NCBI RefSeq assembly: GCF_002806975.1
Contig: NZ_NIHD01000008.1
Coordinates: 124,001-188,000, forward strand
Source: Marinobacter aromaticivorans
GTDB lineage: Bacteria > Pseudomonadota > Gammaproteobacteria > Pseudomonadales > Oleiphilaceae
Direction: 5' to 3'
Length of the DNA: 64,000 bases
Positions 44,992-54,334 of this stretch are shown piece after piece. A program made the position numbers and the translations under genes. Below the pieces are notes generated by a model. The model was not told the origin of the DNA and searched no databases. It saw nothing but the letters and a program-made list of their open reading frames with translations. How positions within the stretch are numbered: the stretch's first letter is position 1; each line of letters opens with the position of its first letter.

Positions 44992-47844
44992 ATGACTCGC
45001 GAACCCGTACCGGAGGAGCCCGTAGCTGCTTACCAGCTATCCCCAGACGCCGTCATCTCCGCTTTGGAGACCAACGAACAGCGGGGCCTTGAGGTTAATG
45101 AGGCCGCAGCCCGGCTGGAACGCAACGGTCGCAATGAACTCGTCGCGGCCAAGCCAGTGCCAGGCTGGCGCAAAGTGCTTGCCCAGTTCACCGACACTCT
45201 GGTTATTCTGCTCCTGCTGGCCGCTGCCGTGTCCTTGGGCCTGTGGCTGTTCGAGCGTGACTCTGCCCTGCCCTACGAAGCAATCGCGATTCTTGCCATT
45301 GTTGTTTTCAACGCGGCCATGGGTTTCGTGCAGCAAGCCCGCGCGGAACAGGCCGTGGCAGAGTTACAGCAAATGTCCGCTGCCCAGGCCCGGGTTATCC
45401 GCGGCGGTGAACAATACAGCGTTGCGGCCACAGAACTGGTCACAGGCGATATCATTCTGGTAGAAGAAGGCGACACCATTCCCGCTGATGGCCGCCTGAT
45501 TCACTCCGTTTCCCTGCAAACCTCGGAAGCCACACTCACCGGTGAAAGCCTGCCCGAATCCAAGGATCCGGAAGCCATCAGCGGCGAGGCCCCGGTCGGT
45601 GACCGTCAGAATATGATCTTCAGCGGCACCACCGTCACCTATGGCCGCGGCACGGCGGTGGTCACCGCCACCGGCATGCACTCGCAGATGGGCCAGATTG
45701 CCGGAATGCTTGAACAAGCGCCGCCTGAAACCACGCCCCTGCAGCAGGATCTTGCCCGGGTTGGCAGAATCCTCGGGATGGTGGTAATCGCCATTGCGGT
45801 GGTCATGATTTTCACCATCATTCTGGTGGAACATGTCAGCGGATTTTCCGCACTGTTCGATGTGCTGATTCTGGGCGTTGCCCTGGCTGTAGCAGCAGTA
45901 CCCGAAGGCCTGCCCGCCCTGGTAACCGCCGTACTTGCTTTGGGTGTTCAGCGGATGGCGCGCCGCAATGCCATTGTCCGCCATCTGGCAGCTGTGGAAA
46001 CACTGGGCGCAGCCAATGTGATTGCCTCCGACAAAACCGGTACCCTCACCCGCAACGAAATGACCGTTCGGGCGATCGTTACTGCCAGTGGCCGTGTCAC
46101 GCTGGGTGGCACCGGGTATGAGCCAGAGGGTGAAGTGAGCGTGCACGGAATAGCCGGTGGGAATGGCGACAACACCATCAGCGAGCCCCTGCGCCGGGAG
46201 CTGGAACGGGCCCTGACTGTGGGTGATCGAGCGGCCAATGCTGTTCTTCACCAGGAAGAAGGCCTCTGGAGCATTCAGGGTGACCCCACCGAAGGAGCCC
46301 TGCTGGTTGCCGCGCGCAAGGCCGGGCTGACTGAGGATATGCTGGACACCCGCTATGAAAGGGTTGCAGAACTCCCCTTCTCCTCAGAACGAAAAATGAT
46401 GTCCACGCTGCATACTGACAGCCAGAAACAGAAATCCATTCAAGTATTTACAAAAGGTGCCCCCGATGTGCTTCTGGGCCGCTGTGACCGTGAGCGCGTG
46501 GGTGACAGCACCCGCCCCTTAACACCGGAACGTCGTAGCGAGATTCTGCAGGCCAACGAACAGCTGGCCGGGGAAGCGCTACGCACTCTGGGTGTGGCGG
46601 CCAGATTTGTGCCAGCAAGCGATTTCGATGCCCAGCAGGTCGATGAGGACCTCGAGCAGGACCTGGTGTTCGTCGGCCTGATCGGCATGCTCGACCCGCC
46701 CCGTGAAGAAGCCAGGCAGGCCGTCGCCCAGGCCCGAAGTGCCGGCATCCGCCCGGTAATGATCACCGGCGACCATCCGGTCACTGCCGCTGTTATTGGC
46801 AGGGAGCTGGGCATCTGCACCGATGGACGCGCGGTCACGGGCGAGGAAATTGACCAGATGACGGATGAGGCACTGCACAGTGCAGCACAGGACATCTCTG
46901 TCTATGCCCGGGTCAACCCCGAGCATAAACTGCGTATCGTGAAGGCTCTGCAGAAGGGTAACAACATAGTTGCCATGACCGGCGACGGGGTGAACGACGC
47001 ACCTGCGCTGAAAGCAGCCGATATCGGTATAGCCATGGGCATTACCGGTACCGATGTATCCCGCAAGGCTTCGGATATCATTCTCGCAGACGACAACTTC
47101 GCCACCATTGTTGCCGCCGTGGAAGAAGGTCGTGCTATTTTCGCCAATATCCGCAAGTTCCTGCGCTACCTTCTGTCATCCAATATTGGCGAAGTGCTGA
47201 CCATGTTTTTCGGGGTGCTTCTGGCGGATGTGATCGGGCTGACCACAAACGGTGCCGGCCTGGCTCTGCCCTTGCTGGCAACCCAGATTCTGTGGATCAA
47301 CATGGTCAGCGACGGCGCACCAGCCCTGGCGCTAGGATTGGATCCGGGTTCTGAGGAGGCAATGACCAAGCCACCACGACCCCGGGAGGAAGGCGTGATC
47401 ACGCGCAGTATGTGGGCAGGAATCGTGTTCGTAGGCACAATCACCGCCGCCGGCACCCTGTTTGTGCTGGATGCTTCCCTTCCCGGGGGGCTGGTGGCCG
47501 GCACAGGCACTCTTGCCTATGGCCAGACCATGGCCTTCACCACTTTGGTACTCTTCTCGTTGTTCACCGTATTCACATCACGTTCGGACGAACAGAGTGC
47601 CTTCAGCGGGCTGTTCTCCAATCCATGGCTGTGGGCTGCCGTAGGCGTGTCACTGCTGCTGCAAGTGGCGGTGGTCTACCTGCCGTTTTTGCAAAAGCCA
47701 TTTTCTACCGTCAGCCTCAGCCTCGACGACTGGCTGTTCTGTACCCTGGTCGCCAGCTCCGTGTTATGGCTTCGGGAGCTGAGCAAGCTGATCATCCGTG
47801 TACAAAAAAGCAGGTCTGCTTCAGTCGCTGCGAGCAGTCCTTAA
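44992..47844 (+). CDS. P2A-type (calcium-transporting-like) cation ATPase
   Basis: 950 residues. Features in order: N-terminal cation-ATPase domain; actuator motif TLTGESLPESK; helix 4 PEGLPALVTAV; phosphorylation site DKTGTLT near residue 348; nucleotide-binding region with FTKGAPDVLL; hinge MTGDGVNDAPALKAADIGIAMG (only parts needed); and helix 6 NMVSDGAPALALG. PEGLP in helix 4 and an N..D pair in helix 6 point to calcium export (SERCA/PMR1-like), though sodium or manganese cannot be excluded. It is a single inner-membrane pump gene ended by a long perfect palindrome. Confidence 0.92.
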   Translation: MTREPVPEEPVAAYQLSPDAVISALETNEQRGLEVNEAAARLERNGRNELVAAKPVPGWRKVLAQFTDTLVILLLLAAAVSLGLWLFERDSALPYEAIAILAIVVFNAAMGFVQQARAEQAVAELQQMSAAQARVIRGGEQYSVAATELVTGDIILVEEGDTIPADGRLIHSVSLQTSEATLTGESLPESKDPEAISGEAPVGDRQNMIFSGTTVTYGRGTAVVTATGMHSQMGQIAGMLEQAPPETTPLQQDLARVGRILGMVVIAIAVVMIFTIILVEHVSGFSALFDVLILGVALAVAAVPEGLPALVTAVLALGVQRMARRNAIVRHLAAVETLGAANVIASDKTGTLTRNEMTVRAIVTASGRVTLGGTGYEPEGEVSVHGIAGGNGDNTISEPLRRELERALTVGDRAANAVLHQEEGLWSIQGDPTEGALLVAARKAGLTEDMLDTRYERVAELPFSSERKMMSTLHTDSQKQKSIQVFTKGAPDVLLGRCDRERVGDSTRPLTPERRSEILQANEQLAGEALRTLGVAARFVPASDFDAQQVDEDLEQDLVFVGLIGMLDPPREEARQAVAQARSAGIRPVMITGDHPVTAAVIGRELGICTDGRAVTGEEIDQMTDEALHSAAQDISVYARVNPEHKLRIVKALQKGNNIVAMTGDGVNDAPALKAADIGIAMGITGTDVSRKASDIILADDNFATIVAAVEEGRAIFANIRKFLRYLLSSNIGEVLTMFFGVLLADVIGLTTNGAGLALPLLATQILWINMVSDGAPALALGLDPGSEEAMTKPPRPREEGVITRSMWAGIVFVGTITAAGTLFVLDASLPGGLVAGTGTLAYGQTMAFTTLVLFSLFTVFTSRSDEQSAFSGLFSNPWLWAAVGVSLLLQVAVVYLPFLQKPFSTVSLSLDDWLFCTLVASSVLWLRELSKLIIRVQKSRSASVAASSP

Positions 47845-47868
47845 TCCGTTTTTTCTGCCCCCTGAACG

Positions 47869-47898
47869 CAGAAAACCCCGGAATTCCGGGGTTTTCTG
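47869..47898. terminator. Perfect-palindrome bidirectional terminator
   Basis: A 30-base perfect palindrome with 15-base arms (CAGAAAACCCCGGAA and its complement) lies between the convergent ATPase and ahpC genes. Arms begin and end in A- and T-rich blocks, as expected for termination in both directions. Confidence 0.9.
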
Positions 47899-47952
47899 TC
47901 AGTAGCAGGCCCGTTTAGAGCCTGTACTGCATGTTTCCCGATTAAAGGAAAC

Positions 47953-48516
47953 TCAGATCTTGCCAACCAGGTCCAGTGAAGGAGACAGGGTAGCTTCGCC
48001 TTCCTTCCACTTGGCCGGGCATACTTCACCCGGATGGTTGCGTACGTACTGGGCGGCTTTAACCTTGCGCATCAGGTCATCTGCATCACGGCCAATACCT
48101 TCTGCCGTGATTTCCATCGCCTGGATGATGCCATCCGGATCAATCAGGAAGGTAGCGCGGTCTGCCAGGCCCTGGCCTTCACGCATCACACCAAAGTTAT
48201 TGGTGATGGTGCCGGTCTGGTCGCCAACCATGTAGTAGTTGATCTTGCCAATGGTCTCGGAGCTGTCGTGCCACGCTTTGTGGGTGAAGTGTGTGTCGGT
48301 AGACACAGAGAATACTTCAACACCCAGCTTCTGCAATTCTTCGTAATGGTCCGCTACGTCACCCAGCTCGGTGGGGCAAACGAAGGTGAAATCTGCAGGG
48401 TAGAAGAAAAAGATCGCCCACTTGCCTTTTACATCGGCTTCGGAGATTTCTACAAACTCGCCCTGCTTGAAGGCCGTTGCGTTAAACGGTTTGATTTCGC
48501 TGTTGATCACACCCAT
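47953..48516 (-). CDS. ahpC: Alkyl hydroperoxide reductase subunit C
   Basis: 187 residues from ATG 48516, with AAGGAG eight bases upstream; a GTG three codons earlier overlaps that site and is rejected. Typical 2-Cys peroxiredoxin: the peroxidatic cysteine is in [11 protein letters not shown], the resolving cysteine in [10 protein letters not shown]. It reduces peroxides and is re-reduced by AhpF. It is a lone gene with a candidate OxyR unit about 100 bases upstream. Confidence 0.97.
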   Translation of the reverse strand: MGVINSEIKPFNATAFKQGEFVEISEADVKGKWAIFFFYPADFTFVCPTELGDVADHYEELQKLGVEVFSVSTDTHFTHKAWHDSSETIGKINYYMVGDQTGTITNNFGVMREGQGLADRATFLIDPDGIIQAMEITAEGIGRDADDLMRKVKAAQYVRNHPGEVCPAKWKEGEATLSPSLDLVGKI

Positions 48517-48617
48517 TGAAAACACTCCTTTTGGTTCGCTTGCGTGTAAATGAATCTACGGTTGATATCGTAATCAACGAGTCTAATTCAGTAAAATTGA
48601 TTATTTACAAGATCGCG

Positions 48618-48632
48618 ATAGCAAATATCTAT
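48618..48632. promoter_or_regulatory. Candidate OxyR half-site upstream of ahpC
   Basis: ATAG-CAAATAT-CTAT has the exact 7-base spacing of the OxyR unit, 102-116 bases before the ahpC start codon. The gap from 48517 to 48804 otherwise holds no recognisable gene. Confidence 0.5.
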
Positions 48633-48804
48633 CCATGTGTCTGGTTTGCTCTCACCTGCATCCCCCAAGGCCCCGTATCAGGGTTGCGTTGTGCAGAAAG
48701 CCCTTTCGGGGTCAACCTTCGGCACAGGCTTCGCCGGCAGCAGGCACAGGCTCATCTTCGCATTGAAGACCAGAACCCGCTCTATGATAGGCGCCGCGCA
48801 AATA

Positions 48805-51606
48805 TTAGCAATACGTGTTGTAACCCAGGGGTTGGCCACCTTTGCTTTCACGGGCCGCCAGCCAGTTGTCAAGATCCGGCAGCGCAAGCGGGCGGGCATA
48901 GAGATACCCTTGGGCCAGATCACAGCCGTGAGCACGAAGGAACTGCTCATCTTCAATCGTCTCAACGCCCTCCGCCACAACCGTCATACCCAGTTCGTGG
49001 GCCATGTTGAGGGTCGAGCGGACGATTACCTGGTTACCCGGGGATTCCTGGATATGGGAGACAAAGGACTTGTCGATTTTAAGCACCGAGGCGCGCAAGC
49101 TCTGGAGGTAGGCGAGCGAGGAATAACCAGTGCCGAAATCATCAATGGCGAGAGTGGCGCCGCTGTCAACCAGTTCGCTGACCAGTGCCAAAGCGCGATC
49201 TTCATTACCCAGTAAGGCGGTTTCCGTTATTTCACACTCAATATTGAAATAACCACTGCTGGAGCTGAGCAGATCCTTGAGGCCGGCAATGAAGTTGCGA
49301 TCCTGAAACAGACATGCCGAAAGGTTCAAGGCCATATTACGGGGCCGGCCTTTTTTCTGCCACTCGGCTTCCTGGGCAAGTAGTGTCTCCACCACCCAGC
49401 GGGTCAAGGGTACGATCTGCCGGGAGTTCTCGGCAACTTCGATAAACTGGGTAACGGGTACCACCTCCCCGGCGTTCTGGGGCCAGCGCAACAAGGCCTC
49501 GCAGCCCATGGGGACCAGAGTTTGCAGATCCAGTTTGGGCTGATACACCAGGTGAAACGCATCGTTACTGATGTGAGTGCGTATGGCGGGTACCAGTTCC
49601 AGCCTGCGCATGGCGGCCTGGCTATCGTTCTGGCTGTAGCACCGGACACCGACACCCTCGAGCTTTCCAAGCCGCATGGCATCCATTGCCTGCCGTAACA
49701 GGATTTCTGCCTGTGTCGCAGATCCGCCATGGGAGGCATGATCAACCGCGGTTTCAGGGCCGTCAAATTCAGACACTCCGGCAGTTGCGGATATCTGCAA
49801 CGGGATATCTCCGGTGATATCCAGGGTCAGCTTGCTTTCCAGATTTTCCAGCAGGTGTTCACAGAACTGGCAACCACCCGCGGCAAAACGCAGGCCCGGC
49901 AGCCAAAGGGCAAAGCCATCACCGCCGATGCGCGCACACTGCCCAAGGTTGCCAACATAAGCCTCAATACGCTCAGCTACGGCTTTGAGTAACTGATCAC
50001 CGGCAGCGTGGCCGTAGGTATGGTTTACTTCGCGAAAATAATCAATATCAAGACAGATCAGGCAGCCATGCTGGTGAAGCCGAAGGGATCCGTTAATACG
50101 ATCAAAAAAAGCCGACCGATTGAGCAATCCGGTAAGGCTGTCGTAGGTTGCACGGTATTCCAGTTCCCGCTCCCGCTCCACGCGTTCACGCAGATCGCGA
50201 AGAACAACGGTGAAGATGGCCTCTGCGGATGTGTGAACCCGGCTGACCGTGGCCTGAACGGGAATCTGTTCACCGGTCCGGGTAAGGAGGTGGGTATCGA
50301 AAGGTATAGTTGGCAGTGCCATCAAACCGTGGCGGGCATCCGGCAGGCACTCACTCAGCAGCGTGTTCTGCATCTGGCCTTCTGATCTTCCGCAAAGCGT
50401 CTGTATGGACTGGTTGGCTTTGGTAATGACCCCATTGCGGTCGACACACAGAATGTAATCGTTGGTGGTGGCAACGATGCGATCAAGCAGTGCCTCATTA
50501 TCCCGTAGACTGATCTGTAACCAGAGACGGTCCAGCGTGGCACTGTCGAGTCGCGCAAGGTTGATCGCCACGTAAACCAGCACACTCAGAAACAGGGGCT
50601 TGAACACATCAAGCAGCAGGCGGGCCTCAACGTGAACCAGCGTGAACACACCAAGCCAGGCCGCAATCATCACAACCAGAACCTGCAAGCCCCGCTGCCA
50701 TCCGGTGCGGCTGAAAACCAGTGTGGCACCAAGCCAGAACAGGGCAAAAACACCTATGCCAGCCGCTGGTGCAACCGCATAGAGCCCGCCATTACGGAGG
50801 GTTTGGGCACCCAGCGCCTGGATAACCGCCCCCGGAAGCACGTGATGGACAGGGGTCGCCAGATTATCGCCCAGCTCAATAGCGGTTGAGCCGATAATCA
50901 CATCCCGCCCCTCCAGAACCCGGTCTGGAACCCTGCCCTCAAGAAGATCGATAAAGCTGACATAGCGAAAAGATTCGGGCGAAATGGTGTAGTCGATCCA
51001 GGTGCCGGTGTCGGCCTGCCCCGCCATAGCGTTCCAGGCTCCCCGGTAAAAACGGTCCTGCCAACGGAAACCTACGGAAAGGAAACGTACCAGGCCGTCC
51101 TCCTCCGGATACATGTTGACAGACACCAGCTCCACACTCTCGGCGAGGCCTGACAAGGGGCGGCGGATCATCAGGTCTGATTCGGTCTGGCTGCGTCGCT
51201 GAACGAAAACGGGTAGGAAGGTGGGCACTTTTTCCGATATGGAGCGAATGGCTTCTTCGAGCTCCGTGTCGCCACCCAGGCTGGAGGTAGCACTGAAATC
51301 CACATCCACCATCAAGGACCGGATATCCGACTCACCAAGTGCGTTGATTGCGGACGCGAACACGCTTCTGGGCCAGGGCCAATGCCCCAGGGCTTCGATA
51401 CTCGCGGAATCAATTTCAAGTATGAGCAGTTTGCTTGGCTGCTCCTCCACCAGCAGACCAATAATGCGATCACGGAGCCCGAATTCCGCCCGCTCCAGCA
51501 AGCCCGGCCACCACAGGAGCACAAAGACAACGGCTGCCAGCAGAGCCGAAAGCACGACCTTGCCGGCAGAACCCGATGTGAGACGACGATCTACTTCAGC
51601 AGACAT
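48805..51606 (-). CDS. CHASE2-PAS-GGDEF-EAL c-di-GMP phosphodiesterase
   Basis: 933 residues. A first membrane helix (about 16-33) is followed by a periplasmic CHASE2 sensor, three helices (about 280-350), a PAS-like domain (about 375-480), GGDEF and EAL domains. The cyclase motif is degenerate (RIGGDGF), so this domain is probably inactive or only binds GTP. The EAL domain is complete: EALLRW, ECEITET, DDFGTGYSSL, KIDKSFV and EGVET. The protein should thus hydrolyse c-di-GMP in response to a periplasmic signal. It starts 5 bases after the FecR-like gene, with only a weak AGG ahead, so translational coupling is likely. Confidence 0.92.
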   Translation of the reverse strand: MSAEVDRRLTSGSAGKVVLSALLAAVVFVLLWWPGLLERAEFGLRDRIIGLLVEEQPSKLLILEIDSASIEALGHWPWPRSVFASAINALGESDIRSLMVDVDFSATSSLGGDTELEEAIRSISEKVPTFLPVFVQRRSQTESDLMIRRPLSGLAESVELVSVNMYPEEDGLVRFLSVGFRWQDRFYRGAWNAMAGQADTGTWIDYTISPESFRYVSFIDLLEGRVPDRVLEGRDVIIGSTAIELGDNLATPVHHVLPGAVIQALGAQTLRNGGLYAVAPAAGIGVFALFWLGATLVFSRTGWQRGLQVLVVMIAAWLGVFTLVHVEARLLLDVFKPLFLSVLVYVAINLARLDSATLDRLWLQISLRDNEALLDRIVATTNDYILCVDRNGVITKANQSIQTLCGRSEGQMQNTLLSECLPDARHGLMALPTIPFDTHLLTRTGEQIPVQATVSRVHTSAEAIFTVVLRDLRERVERERELEYRATYDSLTGLLNRSAFFDRINGSLRLHQHGCLICLDIDYFREVNHTYGHAAGDQLLKAVAERIEAYVGNLGQCARIGGDGFALWLPGLRFAAGGCQFCEHLLENLESKLTLDITGDIPLQISATAGVSEFDGPETAVDHASHGGSATQAEILLRQAMDAMRLGKLEGVGVRCYSQNDSQAAMRRLELVPAIRTHISNDAFHLVYQPKLDLQTLVPMGCEALLRWPQNAGEVVPVTQFIEVAENSRQIVPLTRWVVETLLAQEAEWQKKGRPRNMALNLSACLFQDRNFIAGLKDLLSSSSGYFNIECEITETALLGNEDRALALVSELVDSGATLAIDDFGTGYSSLAYLQSLRASVLKIDKSFVSHIQESPGNQVIVRSTLNMAHELGMTVVAEGVETIEDEQFLRAHGCDLAQGYLYARPLALPDLDNWLAARESKGGQPLGYNTYC

Positions 51607-51611
51607 ACCTG

Positions 51612-52574
51612 TCAGTCATCATCATCATCATCATCATCGTCGTCATGGTCGTGATCGTCATGACCATTGCCATTACCATTGCCATGATCATAATGGCCAT
51701 TACCATTACCGTTGCCATGACCACCGCCCATGTCGTCGTCTGAGCCGTCATCAGCACCACCGCCGGTATCGCCGTCATCCCCCGCCCCATCATTACCATC
51801 AGGTTCAGGACCCGCACCGGCATCATCTGCTCCCTGGTTGCTGCCCGGGTTGTCTGCGGCAATAACAGCCTGTTCGGAAGCCACCTCGGTCATGGCTTCC
51901 AAAGCGCTTTCAAAACTGTCTTGCGTGTCATCAATGGCTGGCTGGAAGGCGTCGGGCGCGGAAGCCGGCGAGGCGGCAGACCTTTGTGGAATCTGTTTGT
52001 AAGAGCGGATTCCCGCCTGCTCAGCACCGATTCCCGCAACATCTCCCGGCTCGAGCATCTGAATGCTGCCGGTGGCGATATCCAGCACCTCGAGCGAACC
52101 TTCCGTAAGCGTTACTGTGGAGGAGGACTGGGTGGAGACAATAACAAAGCGGGTACCCTTTACCGTGGAGACGAGAAACGGCGTTTCCACACTGAACTGG
52201 TCTGGCTGGCGCTCAATGCGATAAAAAACCGTACCAAACCATTGTTTAATCTTTGTAACCAGGCCATCCGCGCCGTCAGCATCCGCTTGCAGCACAACGT
52301 GGGAACTGCTTTTAAGCTCAAACTCGGAGCCGGACTGGGCCAGCAAGCCGGTGCTGTCTTCCAGCGTCCGAAACTCGACAGGCACAGAAACCGACATGCC
52401 TGCTTCTGCTTTTTCCCAGGCATCATTCGCGGTAGCACGAAACTGCACAAGCCCCGAAACTTCCTCAACCCGAACCTGCTCTGCCGTCACACCTATGGTT
52501 GCCAGCAGCAGAGCCGAAAAAGCCAGTAAAACCCGACAGGTATTGCTCCTGCCCAATTTGGTAAAGAAGCGCAT
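51612..52574 (-). CDS. Exported FecR-domain protein with Asp/His/Gly/Asn-rich tail
   Basis: 320 residues. A signal peptide (LLAFSALLLATIGVTA) precedes a FecR-type domain (about 35-165: VEEVSGLVQFRAT, VETPFLVSTVKGTRFVI, LTEGSLEVLD). From about residue 240 the chain is acidic, with Gly/Asn/His blocks, and ends in ten consecutive Asp residues encoded partly by seven identical trinucleotides (51618-51638). Stand-alone FecR domains of this kind occur with CHASE2 sensors. The tail could bind divalent cations. Followed 5 bases later by the CHASE2 gene, so one operon. Confidence 0.85.
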   Translation of the reverse strand: MRFFTKLGRSNTCRVLLAFSALLLATIGVTAEQVRVEEVSGLVQFRATANDAWEKAEAGMSVSVPVEFRTLEDSTGLLAQSGSEFELKSSSHVVLQADADGADGLVTKIKQWFGTVFYRIERQPDQFSVETPFLVSTVKGTRFVIVSTQSSSTVTLTEGSLEVLDIATGSIQMLEPGDVAGIGAEQAGIRSYKQIPQRSAASPASAPDAFQPAIDDTQDSFESALEAMTEVASEQAVIAADNPGSNQGADDAGAGPEPDGNDGAGDDGDTGGGADDGSDDDMGGGHGNGNGNGHYDHGNGNGNGHDDHDHDDDDDDDDDD

Positions 52575-52617
52575 CTTCGTGCCCCCGTTTTTCGGTCGTG
52601 GCGGTTTCTGATTTTTT

Positions 52618-52684
52618 TTCCTGATTTTTCTTTTTTAAACAATTTTTTACAAATAGCGGCGCATTAAAAGGCTAATCTGCATCC
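52618..52684. promoter_or_regulatory. AT-rich divergent promoter gap, fecR-like / tpsB-like
   Basis: The 110-base gap between the divergent starts is far richer in A/T than its flanks, with repeated T-tracts phased near 10-15 bases (including two CTGATTTTT units at about 52609-52633). Curved DNA, or a site for a nucleoid protein, is possible. No sharp promoter hexamers were chosen. Confidence 0.35.
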
Positions 52685-54226
52685 ATGTTAAACCTATTGG
52701 CGATAAATACCGTGTGCGTAAAGGTAACAAAGTGTTTCATCCTGTTGCTGGCACTCAGCCTGGCTTCGCTGAGCGCATCAGCCCAGACACAGCCCACAGG
52801 TGCCGTCCTTTTTGAAGGTGTAACAGCCTTTGGGCCGGAGCAACTGCTCCCGCTGTACGCCAACCTTCTGGGTAAAACGGCAGATAGCTATCAGCAGTCA
52901 CGGCTGCGCGCAGGAACGCGGGACTATTATCTGCGCCAGGGCTACCTGGCGCCAGCGGTCACCGTAAACGTGCATCCGGACAGCGAATCAATTCTGGTGG
53001 TACAGGTGGATGAGCCCCGAATCGCCGAAATCCGTGTTACCGGTGGCGTTTCCCGAAAGCGTACAACGGTTCGGGAGCGTTCAAAACCACTACTGACACG
53101 CTCACCGGTCTCTACCACGGATATTGATCGCTTCTCCCGCGCCCTTGAGCAAACGACAGGGGTGGGGCTGAAGACAAACGTTGAAGAAATTTCTGCGGGT
53201 CGCTACCGGATCACCTACATGATTGCCCCAAGGATTCGCGGGGAACTGACCTACAGCGCAGAAGGCAGTCAGCGGCTGGGGCAACACCTGGCAGGTGGCA
53301 GCGTGAGCGTGTACGGGCCGGGCGCAGGCCTCAGGGAGGTATACGTATCCGGCCTTCATACCCTGGAGTCGGCGGGCTACCGCAATATAGGTACAGGCCT
53401 GTCTTTCTCCGCTTCCGGGCGCGACACGTTTTATGCGGATATCAGTGCCTCACGGGCAGTACCCCAGGACGATAATACCAGCCCGAGCAGGGTCTACCGG
53501 CGCGTCTGGTCGCGACTCAAGTGGCGCCACGATGTCATCGACTCAGGCACATTGTCGCTGGCCCTTGATGGCAGTGTTACGTTGCGGGACTACACACGAT
53601 CACGGGGCGATGAGACAGAGATTGACGAGAAACTGCGCATGGCCACTGTCGGCGCCTTGGCCTATATAAAGGGCAAGAACAGCACATCGCGCGTTGGTGT
53701 GTCTGGCCGCACCGGTATCGATGCACTCGGCGCAGACCGCCGTGGCAGCCGGGCGAATGATGCCATTGACGTGGCGTTCCAGCTTTTCGATGCACGCTAC
53801 ACTCTGTGGCACGGCCTGCCCGCTGAGTTTTCATTGAAGCTGGACATAGAAGGCCAGTACTCGGACGATAACCTGCCTTATTCCCAGCGCTTCTCGGTGG
53901 GCAATGGGCGCCTTGCCAGAGCTTATGAACCGGGCGAATTCAGTGGCGACTCTGGCATAGGGACAAAGCTTGAACTTCGGCGCGGATTCAATAACGACCG
54001 GTGGATCCCTGGAGCTCGCTGGGTGCCTTACGTTTATTACAGCATAGCTACCGCCCGTGAGAATGAAACCCGGGAAAGCCACTCAGGCGCAGCCTCCGGC
54101 CTGGGGCTGAGGCTGCTCACCGGTTCCGTCTCTGCCTATATTGAACTGGGCAAGCCCCTGACCTCGGAATCCGAGTACAAGGACAATCAGGCGCGGCTTA
54201 CGGGGCGGATCACCACGTATTTCTGA
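52685..54226 (+). CDS. Two-partner-secretion outer-membrane transporter (ShlB/FhaC/TpsB-like)
   Basis: 513 residues. A signal peptide ends near SASAQ. Two POTRA-like segments (about 40-190, including AGTRDYYLRQGYLAPAVTV) are followed by a beta-barrel with alternating aromatic strands and a terminal phenylalanine, the barrel-insertion signal. LARAYEPGEFSGDSG is the likely conserved loop-6 region that carries the VRGY/F motif in TpsB proteins, here altered to RAYEPGE. Members translocate a large exoprotein; no TpsA partner with a TPS domain is present. Divergence from the FecR-CHASE2 operon suggests one functional unit. Confidence 0.85.
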   Translation: MLNLLAINTVCVKVTKCFILLLALSLASLSASAQTQPTGAVLFEGVTAFGPEQLLPLYANLLGKTADSYQQSRLRAGTRDYYLRQGYLAPAVTVNVHPDSESILVVQVDEPRIAEIRVTGGVSRKRTTVRERSKPLLTRSPVSTTDIDRFSRALEQTTGVGLKTNVEEISAGRYRITYMIAPRIRGELTYSAEGSQRLGQHLAGGSVSVYGPGAGLREVYVSGLHTLESAGYRNIGTGLSFSASGRDTFYADISASRAVPQDDNTSPSRVYRRVWSRLKWRHDVIDSGTLSLALDGSVTLRDYTRSRGDETEIDEKLRMATVGALAYIKGKNSTSRVGVSGRTGIDALGADRRGSRANDAIDVAFQLFDARYTLWHGLPAEFSLKLDIEGQYSDDNLPYSQRFSVGNGRLARAYEPGEFSGDSGIGTKLELRRGFNNDRWIPGARWVPYVYYSIATARENETRESHSGAASGLGLRLLTGSVSAYIELGKPLTSESEYKDNQARLTGRITTYF

Positions 54227-54334
54227 CCCGCAAAATGATTACCTGCCGGTTACAGGTGTGTTGTTTTTGACGGTGTGCCGCTTCAGCCGACTACAATGGT
54301 TGGTATGAAGCCATCAAACCGTATAAGGGCAACC

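Noticed and set aside
48640..48800. Short repeated GGCACAGGCT units downstream of the CHASE2-EAL gene
   Set aside because: Only two copies of ten bases with no folding or coding pattern; probably chance.
51615..51665. Repeated triplets taken at first as a CRISPR-like or satellite array
   Set aside because: The unit is three bases and in frame, encoding an Asp run in the FecR-like protein. There are no spacers.
54241..54275. Weak hairpin and T-run after the TpsB-like gene
   Set aside because: Only a five-base stem (ACCTG/CAGGT); too weak to list as a terminator.
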